A stretch of DNA of 15,565 nucleotides from Desulfurivibrio alkaliphilus (lineage in GTDB: Bacteria; Desulfobacterota; Desulfobulbia; Desulfobulbales; Desulfurivibrionaceae), in assembly GCA_011048585.1 (NCBI GenBank), contig DSDS01000193.1:1-15565 (forward strand). The letters are read 5' to 3'. Shown in pieces: positions 7,468 through 13,419 of this stretch. The position numbers and the translations under genes were made by a program. The notes under the pieces were generated by a model. That model did no database searches, was not told the DNA's origin, and saw only the letters and a list, made by a program, of their open reading frames with translations. Position 1 is the first letter of the stretch. Each line of letters opens with the position of its first letter.

Positions 7468-8811
7468 ATGAAGGTGTTGATCATCGATGATGACCAGGCC
7501 CTCTGTCGATCCATGCAGATCACCCTCGGGCTCAATCGGCATGAGGCCCGCTGCTGTTTTGCCGCCGGGCCCGGGATCGAGGAGGCCAGGGCGTGGGGGC
7601 CGGACCTGATCTTTCTGGATGTAAACCTGCCCGATCAGAGCGGCTTGTCGGCCCTGGCCGAACTGCTGGCGCTTTCCGGCCGCCCCACGGTGGTCATCAT
7701 GACCGGCGAGACCGATAACTTCACGGCGGTGGAAGCGATGCGGGGCGGGGCCTTCGACTTCCTGCGCAAACCTCTGGATCTTGATGAACTGCACGCCATC
7801 GTCAAGCGGGTCAGACGTTTGCAGGGGCGTTCCGGGAGTAGTCCGGGGGAGCCGGCCTCCCCGGCTCCCGCTTCAGCCCAGGAGATGATCGGGGCCCACC
7901 CCAAAGTGGTTGAGCTGCACAAACAGATCGGGCTGCTGGCCCGCAGTCGGGTGACGGTCCTGATCCAGGGAGAATCCGGCACCGGCAAGGAGCTGGCGGC
8001 CCGGATTCTCCACGAAGCGGCGGCCCCTGATCGCCCCTTTGTCGCCGTTAACTGCTCAGCCGTGGTTCCCACCCTGCTGGAGAGCGAGTTTTTCGGCCAC
8101 GAAAAAGGGGCCTTTACCGGCGCCGACCGGACCAAGGTCGGCAAGCTGGAGCATGCCGAACGGGGGACGGTCTTTTTGGATGAGATCGGCGATATGCCTT
8201 TGGATCTGCAGGCCAAGCTGCTGCGGGTCCTCCAGGAGGAGGAGTTCGTGCGGGTGGGGGGGCTGGATACCATTCCCCTGCGGGCCAGAATGGTGGCGGC
8301 CACCCATTGCGATCTTCCCACCCTGGTGCGGGAGGGGCGTTTTCGGGAGGATCTCTTTTACCGACTCAGCGTTTCCATGCTGCGGATTCCTCCTTTAAGG
8401 GAGCGACGCAGTGATATTCCCCTGCTGGTGGAGGCCCTGCTGGCCAAGATCGCCGCCAAGTTGCAATGCGCCAAGCCCCGCCTGGATGATGGTGCCATAC
8501 GGCGGCTGCTGGCCCACAACTGGCCCGGTAACGTCAGGGAGCTGGAGAACGTGCTGACCCGGGCGGTGGCCCTGGCCGTTGATTCGGTGCTGACCGCCGA
8601 TGACTTGCAGTTGCTCGCCTCGGATGGCAGCCTGGCCGTGGAGGAGCCGGAGCTTCCCCTGACCCTGGCCGAGGCGGAGAAAGTTCACGTGGAAAAAACC
8701 CTCCTGGGCCTGCGCTGGAATATCAGCCGGGCCGCCCGCCAACTGGATGTTTCCCCCACCACCTTGCGCAAAAAGATCAGCGACTACCATCTGGTCAATC
8801 CCTACGATTGA
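7468..8811 (+). CDS. NtrC-family sigma-54-dependent response regulator
   Basis: A 447-residue transcriptional activator. Receiver domain (1-120): acidic pocket DDD (7-9), phospho-acceptor Asp51 in FLDVNLPDQSG, Thr79, Lys101. AAA+ sigma-54 interaction domain (about 140-370): Walker A GESGTGKE (168-175), the sigma-54 contact loop GAFTGA (214-219), Walker B VFLDEIGD (235-242), FREDLFYRL and WPGNVRELENV. Fis-type helix-turn-helix at the C-terminus (about 400-445, with ISRAARQLDVSPTTLRKK). Every motif needed for phosphorylation, ATPase activity and polymerase remodelling is present. It reads toward a near-consensus sigma-54 promoter (8962-8977) that precedes the OmcS-like genes, its most likely target. 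The probable kinase is the HisKA protein at 1256-3202, which closes the divergent operon. A GGAG about 11 bp before ATG 7468 serves as ribosome site. Confidence 0.96.
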   Translation: MKVLIIDDDQALCRSMQITLGLNRHEARCCFAAGPGIEEARAWGPDLIFLDVNLPDQSGLSALAELLALSGRPTVVIMTGETDNFTAVEAMRGGAFDFLRKPLDLDELHAIVKRVRRLQGRSGSSPGEPASPAPASAQEMIGAHPKVVELHKQIGLLARSRVTVLIQGESGTGKELAARILHEAAAPDRPFVAVNCSAVVPTLLESEFFGHEKGAFTGADRTKVGKLEHAERGTVFLDEIGDMPLDLQAKLLRVLQEEEFVRVGGLDTIPLRARMVAATHCDLPTLVREGRFREDLFYRLSVSMLRIPPLRERRSDIPLLVEALLAKIAAKLQCAKPRLDDGAIRRLLAHNWPGNVRELENVLTRAVALAVDSVLTADDLQLLASDGSLAVEEPELPLTLAEAEKVHVEKTLLGLRWNISRAARQLDVSPTTLRKKISDYHLVNPYD

Positions 8812-8839
8812 TTCCGCCCTCCTTGGCGAACCCGGTTGG

Positions 8840-8871
8840 CCAGTTTCTGAACGGTGGTCCCCAGAAACTGG
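8840..8871. promoter_or_regulatory. perfect 10-bp dyad, candidate activator binding site
   Basis: CCAGTTTCTG at 8840-8849 is mirrored exactly by CAGAAACTGG at 8862-8871, with a 12-bp spacer; arm centres are 22 bp apart, about two helical turns on one DNA face. It lies about 130 bp before the transcription start expected from the sigma-54 promoter, the usual distance for an NtrC-type upstream activating sequence. The alternative is a transcript-end hairpin for the activator gene, whose stop is 28 bp upstream, but no T-tract follows. Confidence 0.55.
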
Positions 8872-8961
8872 TGGCCCGGCCGTTTGGCCGCAGGGGCGGC
8901 GGTCTCCGTAAAGCTGCGCCCCATAGCCGTTCTGTCAGTTTTTTGTAAATTTATGGTTGTC

Positions 8962-8977
8962 TGGCATTAATATTGCT
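8962..8977 (+). promoter_or_regulatory. sigma-54 (RpoN) promoter for the OmcS-like cytochrome genes
   Basis: TGGCATTAATATTGCT fits the -24/-12 consensus (TGGCAC, 5 bp, TTGCW): GG at 8963-8964 and GC at 8975-8976 are 12 bp apart, the required spacing. Transcription would begin near 8988, leaving a leader of about 230 nt before ATG 9218. A sigma-54 activator is encoded immediately upstream, which makes a chance match unlikely. Confidence 0.82.
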
Positions 8978-9217
8978 GAGCACATACAGATGAGTTCGCT
9001 GCCTTAGGTTTAGGGCGGATAGGGCAAAGTTAACGAACGTTAATTGTTTGACAAAGCCCGGAGTGGATTGCTACCGTGAATTACGGGCGATGTTTAGTTT
9101 TTTTGGGGGAAAATTTAAGTCAAGAGGAGGCTTGTCTAAGGTAACGGAGTTGCATGATGTTGTGGGGGGTAGTTGAATTGCTTAAAATTACGGGAAAAAC
9201 AAGGGGAGGATGTAAAA

Positions 9218-10300
9218 ATGAAGCTTATTAACAGGAAAATGGTTGGTTTTACCGCAGTGGCGGCGGTGTGTCTGCTGCCCGCCCTGGCTCAGTCCCAGGT
9301 GCGCGGCCAGTGCGCCGATTGCCACACCATGCATAACAGCCAGAATGGCGAGGTCATGGCGGTGGGCGGCCCCCATGGCATGCTGCTGACCGGTGACTGT
9401 ATCGGTTGTCACACCAACACCACTGATGGCAGCGGTCGCGGCGGCTCCAGCGACAACATACCCTTCGTTCATCACACCTCTGCGCCCGATCTGGGTGCCG
9501 GCGGCATGCTGGCCGGCGGCAGCTTCTACTGGGTGCTCACTGATGATTCCAAGGGCCACAACGTCCTGGGGATTGCCGGGGCCGACGGTAACTTTGTCGA
9601 TCCGCTGCTGCCCCCCGGCGGCATCGCCCTGGGCGCCCAGTTGACCTGTGCGGGTACCAACGGCTGTCACGGCGATCGGACGGTGGAAGGCGACTACGCC
9701 GCCTTGAGTGGTGCCCACCATGCCGCCCCCAAGCTGGCCAACGCCGCTTCCGGTTACATGGATGGTGATGGCATGGCCAACAGCTATCGCTTCCTGCTGG
9801 GGGTCAAGGGGATCGAGTCTCCCGATTGGGAGGCCCTGCAGGATCCCAGCACCCGCAACGTTTATTACGGTATTGACCGGAGTGCCGATACCCAGAATGA
9901 TGCGGCCACCATCAGCAGCCTCTGCGGTCAGTGCCACGGCGATTACCATGCCAATGCCGCTGGGCAGATCAGTGCCTCCGGGACCATGAGCTCGCCCTGG
10001 GTCCGTCATCCCACCGATTTTGATATGGTGGGGATCGGTGGTGAGTATGCCGACTATGAGTACAGCATGGAAGCCCCGGTGGCCTCCAGCAATATCGACA
10101 ATACCTACACCCGGCCCAATCCGGAAGACATCATGAATACCCCTGGTGACGCCATTGTCACCTGTATCTCCTGCCATCGCGCCCATGGCTCCGCCCATGA
10201 TGATCTGCTGCGCTGGGATTACAGCAGCATGCAGGCCCATGATGCTGGTGCCGCCCTCGGTACCGGCTGCTTCCGCTGCCATACTACCAAGGACAGCTAA
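9218..10300 (+). CDS. OmcS-like hexaheme cytochrome c, predicted extracellular filament subunit
   Basis: A 360-residue exported cytochrome; signal peptide about 1-27. Heme motifs: C32-H36, C61-H65, an unusual CX5CH (C144, C150, H151), C236-H240, C316-H320, C351-H355. The order and surroundings follow Geobacter OmcS: CxxCHTMHNS at the N-terminus, GHN after heme 2, YRFL in the middle, CxxCHxDYH with WVRHPTDF at heme 4, CISCHRAHGS at heme 5, and a last CxxCH ending in KD. His39 in CHTMH matches OmcS His16, which in the known filament ligates heme 5 of the neighbouring subunit. I therefore predict a polymerising nanowire cytochrome, by family analogy only. ATG 9218 is chosen because GGGGAGGA lies 7 bp upstream and the signal peptide starts there; an upstream TTG at 9173 would break it. 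It is the first gene after the sigma-54 promoter and is followed by a strong terminator. Confidence 0.92.
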   Translation: MKLINRKMVGFTAVAAVCLLPALAQSQVRGQCADCHTMHNSQNGEVMAVGGPHGMLLTGDCIGCHTNTTDGSGRGGSSDNIPFVHHTSAPDLGAGGMLAGGSFYWVLTDDSKGHNVLGIAGADGNFVDPLLPPGGIALGAQLTCAGTNGCHGDRTVEGDYAALSGAHHAAPKLANAASGYMDGDGMANSYRFLLGVKGIESPDWEALQDPSTRNVYYGIDRSADTQNDAATISSLCGQCHGDYHANAAGQISASGTMSSPWVRHPTDFDMVGIGGEYADYEYSMEAPVASSNIDNTYTRPNPEDIMNTPGDAIVTCISCHRAHGSAHDDLLRWDYSSMQAHDAGAALGTGCFRCHTTKDS

Positions 10301-10314
10301 GATCTAAAAGTACC

Positions 10315-10360
10315 GCTTGTCCATCCCGGCTCACCGTGAGCCGGGATGGACAAGCTTTTT
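10315..10360 (+). terminator. strong intrinsic terminator between the tandem OmcS-like genes
   Basis: A perfect inverted repeat with 20-bp arms (10315-10334 and 10336-10355, one base between them; the real loop would be a few bases larger) is followed at once by TTTTT (10356-10360). It begins 14 bp after the first cytochrome's stop codon. This should end most transcripts after the first gene, leaving the downstream genes to read-through or to another promoter; none is obvious before 10432. Confidence 0.93.
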
Positions 10361-10431
10361 CAGCGGTGGGCGGTTTTATCTTCTGTTAGCCGCCCCGGGG
10401 CTATAGTTGCAGATTCAGGGAGGCATTGGCG

Positions 10432-11466
10432 ATGGGAGGGGGTTGGGCCGCGGCTCTGCTGTTTGGCGTCGGAATGTTGCTGTTGGCTGGCGATGGCGCG
10501 GCCGGCGTTGGCAACTCCTGTTTCGACTGCCATACCATGCACCACTCCGAGTCCGGCTCGACCATGCTGCTGATCTCCGGCTGTGTGGGCTGCCACTCCC
10601 ACGAGGGTCCGGAAACCGTGGTCGAGATGGGTGCCGCCCGCATCCCCATCGTTTACAATACCGGCGGACCGCCCGACGCCATGTTGGCCGGCGGCAATTT
10701 CCACTGGGTGGTGACCATGGGGGATCAATATGGCCATAATGTCCTGGGAGTCAGCGGTCCCGATCAGTATCTGGCCACCGCCCCCGGCGGCTCGGCGGGT
10801 TGCGCCAACAGCTGTCATCAGAGTTTGGCCCTGGCCGAGGTCCATGTCCCCGGAGGCAGCCTGGCCCTGGATGACGGCTGTCAAAGCTGTCATGGCAGCG
10901 TTAAGCATCATCGGCCGGAGCGGCCGCCCGGAACCCCGGCCGATGCCGAAACCGGCTGGTACCGTTTTCTCAAGGCTCCCGCTCTTCACGGCTTTGCCGC
11001 CAACAAGCCGGGGGTGGGCGGGATTGGCGTTGCCGATTGGGAGCGTCATGCCGACAGTGATCATCACAATATCTATCTGGCCGATGACGGCAGCAACAAC
11101 CCGACTCAACGCTCCCTCAGCCGTTTTTGCTCGGGGTGCCATCAAAATTTTCATACCCAGGTCGGGAGGGCCACCCCCTGGCTGCGCCACCCCACCAACT
11201 ACGCCATTCCCGATCGGGGTGAATTCGCGGCGGTGATCGGGGCGGCCTATAACCCCCAGGTGCCGGTGGCCAAGCCCGACCTCTATAGCCATCAGTCCGA
11301 GGTGGTGGAGGCGGGAGATCAGGTGGCTTGCGTTTCATGTCACCGGGCCCACGGCAGCCCCTATCCCGACATGCTGCGCTGGGATTACAGCCAGATGCGG
11401 GCTCATCAGGGTGGTGAAGCCGTCGGCAACGGCTGTTTTTTCTGCCATACAGCCAAGGATGCCTGA
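10432..11466 (+). CDS. second OmcS-like cytochrome c, seven heme motifs
   Basis: A 344-residue paralog of the preceding gene. Signal peptide about 1-25. Heme motifs: C30-H34 (CFDCHTMHHS), C51-H55, CX3CH at C124-H129 (CANSCH), C150-H154, C233-H237 with TPWLRHPTNY following, C300-H304 (CVSCHRAHGS), C335-H339 (CFFCHTAKD). The common family markers are kept (CHTMH, GHNVLG, WYRFL, DHHNIY, RHP, LRWDYS). It differs by an extra motif in the heme-3 region, so it is not a simple duplicate and may form a different filament, a cap or a connector. Precedent: Geobacter omcS and omcT are also tandem paralogs. ATG 10432 is chosen because AGGGAGG (10417-10423) lies 8 bp upstream; the TTG at 10426 would be only 2 bp from it. 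The gene lies beyond the strong terminator, so lower expression than its neighbour is expected. Confidence 0.92.
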   Translation: MGGGWAAALLFGVGMLLLAGDGAAGVGNSCFDCHTMHHSESGSTMLLISGCVGCHSHEGPETVVEMGAARIPIVYNTGGPPDAMLAGGNFHWVVTMGDQYGHNVLGVSGPDQYLATAPGGSAGCANSCHQSLALAEVHVPGGSLALDDGCQSCHGSVKHHRPERPPGTPADAETGWYRFLKAPALHGFAANKPGVGGIGVADWERHADSDHHNIYLADDGSNNPTQRSLSRFCSGCHQNFHTQVGRATPWLRHPTNYAIPDRGEFAAVIGAAYNPQVPVAKPDLYSHQSEVVEAGDQVACVSCHRAHGSPYPDMLRWDYSQMRAHQGGEAVGNGCFFCHTAKDA

Positions 11467-11570
11467 GCGGGAGGCGGACCGGTCGCCCCGCTTCCAGCAA
11501 GGGTTGCGCTGATGGTGGTTTTTTTACCTTTGACCAGTAATTAAAGTGGCGACACCCGGGAGGAGTAGAG
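11467..11570 (+). other. short intergenic segment before the 16-heme gene
   Basis: This 104-bp gap has a weak GC-rich self-complementary stretch (about 11467-11490) and seven T residues at 11519-11525, but stem and T-tract are separated by about 30 nt, so I do not call a terminator. GGGAGGAG at 11558-11565 is a strong ribosome site for ATG 11571. Confidence 0.4.
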
Positions 11571-13373
11571 ATGGAGCGATTGGAGGGCAGCATTGGACGG
11601 GAGGCCGATGGGGCGAGGGGCAGGGCGAGAAACGGGGGTAAACAGCCGGTCCGCCGCTGTTTGTGCTCCCTGTTTGCCATGATTGTCGGGGCGGCATTGC
11701 TGTTGGCCTGTGGCAGCGCCGGTTACGCCCCCGCCCCGGCTTGGGCCGCGGAGGCCAAATTGAACGTGGTTTCTCCCCCCGACGGCTCGTGGGTAACCAC
11801 CCAGGATCTTTACCTGGTGGGTTATCTGGAGGGGGCCGCGGTTCGCCACCTGGAGATCGGCGGGGTGAGCAACAAGGCCCCCCGCGAGGGAATTCCGGTT
11901 GATGAGGGCGGCGCCTTCGGGGTGCTGATCACCCTCAAGCGCGGGAAGAACACCATTACCTTGGGCAGCGGCGCCCTGCAAACCCGGCTCAAGGTATTCT
12001 ACGCCCCGGCGGCGGACAGCAAGAGCGTGCCCCAAGGCTATCAGCGTTTTTACGTGCACATCAACCCCCAGCCCCAGGACTGCCGGGAGTGCCATCGTCT
12101 GCGCAACGAACGCTACAACTTTACCCGGATCATTCCCGCCCAATCCGATTGTATCAAATGCCACGCCGACATGGGTAAGTCTTCCTACGTGCATGGTCCG
12201 GTGGGAGCCGGGGTCTGCATCTCCTGCCACAACCCCCATGGCTCCACCAACCCTCTGAGCATGGAGCGGGTCGGCCAGGATCTCTGTTTGGTCTGTCATC
12301 AGGAAAACCTGGAGGAGTTTTCCGGCGCTCATATCCACGCCCCGGTGGCCGCCGGCTGTGTCGACTGTCACAACCCCCATGAATCGCCGATGCGCTTTCA
12401 GTTGCGCGGTCGTGGCCCCGATGTCAGCAGCCTCTGCTTCAACTGCCACGAGGCCGCTATTTTCACCAAGGAGAACCGCCATGGGCCGGTGGGCTCGGGA
12501 GACTGTATCGCCTGCCATCTGCCCCACTCCGGCGAGCATAAAAATCTGCTGATCGCCACGGCGGACAAGGGCGAGGTCTGCTTTCAGTGCCACCAGGACC
12601 GGATGGAAGAGTTTACCATGCGCTACGTCCACGCCCCGGTGGCCAGCGATTGCGGTCAATGCCACGATCCCCACAGCTCCAATGCCCGTTTTCAGCTATA
12701 TGAGAGTGGGGGCAAGATGTGCGCCACCTGCCATGAGGCGATCAGCCCCGAGGTCTATAATGATATCAGGACGGCCACCTACAAGCATGAGCCGGTGGAT
12801 CAGGGCAAATGCACCGAATGTCATCGGGCCCACTCTTCCGAGGTGCAGTCGCTGCTTAAAGGCAGCAACCTGCAGGGGTTGTGCTTTACCTGTCATGATG
12901 AGCTGAGTGATCATGTGGCCGGCAGCACCGCCCAACACGGTCCGGTTATCACCGGCGACTGCATGTCTTGCCACAAGGCCCACGGCTCCACCTTCAGCCG
13001 GATCCTGGTCCGCTACTTCCCGGAAGATTTTTACCGGGAGTATAACCCGGAGTATTATGACCTCTGTTTCTCCTGTCACAACAAGGATATCGCCAAGAAC
13101 AAGTTCACCAATACCCTGACCAATTTCCGGGACGGCAACTACAATCTCCACTTTTTCCATGTCAACATGCAGAAGGGGCGGACTTGCATCGCCTGTCACG
13201 ACGCCCATGCCAGCGTGCAGCCCAAACATATCCGTACCGAGGTGCCCTTTGGCTTCTGGTCCTATCCCATCGCCCTGACCAAGACCGACGACGGCGGCAC
13301 CTGTATAGTGGGCTGCCATGCTCCCAAGGGATATAATCGTAAAAACCCGATCATCGAAAAACCCGCCAGATGA
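11571..13373 (+). CDS. 16-heme-motif c-type cytochrome, candidate outer-membrane lipoprotein
   Basis: A 600-residue cytochrome. After a long basic N-terminus (VRR at 27-29) comes a hydrophobic run ending LLAC (Cys47), a lipobox; Gly48 would allow outer-membrane sorting. A beta-sandwich domain (about 63-146, with VVSPPDGSWV and LKRGKNTITLG) precedes fifteen CXXCH motifs with Cys at 171, 194, 216, 239, 263, 289, 312, 337, 361, 384, 414, 438, 464, 499 and 539, and one CX3CH (C578-H583). Units of about 45-50 residues repeat HxPVxxGxCxxCHxPH and LCxxCH, the doubled-CXXCH pattern. Its large heme number would allow a chain long enough to cross a membrane barrel. The beta-barrel gene follows 46 bp downstream, so the pair is a candidate porin-cytochrome conduit. 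A cut at AWA-AEA would make it a soluble protein instead. ATG 11571 has GGGAGGAG 5 bp upstream. Confidence 0.93.
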   Translation: MERLEGSIGREADGARGRARNGGKQPVRRCLCSLFAMIVGAALLLACGSAGYAPAPAWAAEAKLNVVSPPDGSWVTTQDLYLVGYLEGAAVRHLEIGGVSNKAPREGIPVDEGGAFGVLITLKRGKNTITLGSGALQTRLKVFYAPAADSKSVPQGYQRFYVHINPQPQDCRECHRLRNERYNFTRIIPAQSDCIKCHADMGKSSYVHGPVGAGVCISCHNPHGSTNPLSMERVGQDLCLVCHQENLEEFSGAHIHAPVAAGCVDCHNPHESPMRFQLRGRGPDVSSLCFNCHEAAIFTKENRHGPVGSGDCIACHLPHSGEHKNLLIATADKGEVCFQCHQDRMEEFTMRYVHAPVASDCGQCHDPHSSNARFQLYESGGKMCATCHEAISPEVYNDIRTATYKHEPVDQGKCTECHRAHSSEVQSLLKGSNLQGLCFTCHDELSDHVAGSTAQHGPVITGDCMSCHKAHGSTFSRILVRYFPEDFYREYNPEYYDLCFSCHNKDIAKNKFTNTLTNFRDGNYNLHFFHVNMQKGRTCIACHDAHASVQPKHIRTEVPFGFWSYPIALTKTDDGGTCIVGCHAPKGYNRKNPIIEKPAR

Positions 13374-13419
13374 GTGTGGGGGGTGGGGCAGGCGGGGCGG
13401 CCATGGTTGAGTGCGGGTG

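Larger units (their letters stand above)
8812..9217 (+). promoter_or_regulatory. 406-bp regulatory gap and long untranslated leader
   Basis: No convincing gene is present. From left to right: the 8840-8871 dyad; a small CGGCC/GGCCG hairpin (8877-8890); the sigma-54 promoter; then a transcribed leader (about 8988-9217). In the leader, GGGC at 9022-9025 can pair with GCCC at 9056-9059 around an inner hairpin TTAAC-GAAC-GTTAA (9030-9043). The same GCCCG (9056-9060) can instead pair with CGGGC (9084-9088), which stands 9 nt before seven T residues (9098-9104). That is an either/or arrangement like an attenuator or riboswitch. A TTGACA at 9048-9053 has only a weak -10 (TACCGT) and is probably fortuitous. 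GGGGAGGA at 9203-9210 is the ribosome site for the cytochrome. Confidence 0.55.

Noticed and set aside
9048..9077. Possible sigma-70 promoter (TTGACA, 18 bp, TACCGT)
   Set aside because: The -35 is perfect but the -10 has only three matching bases, and the element lies within the predicted leader RNA; the sigma-54 site upstream is much better supported.
9188..10282. Long minus-strand frame (364 codons) opposite the first OmcS-like gene
   Set aside because: Antisense shadow caused by GC-rich third positions; Gly/Ala/Val-rich without domain features.
11467..11525. Terminator between the second OmcS-like gene and the 16-heme gene
   Set aside because: The GC-rich partial stem is imperfect and about 30 nt away from the T-run, so it does not form an intrinsic terminator by the usual rule.
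11541..12674. Long open frame (377 codons) antisense to the 16-heme gene
   Set aside because: It mirrors the CXXCH repeats of a certain cytochrome gene, has no family likeness, no ribosome site and a composition dictated by the opposite strand.
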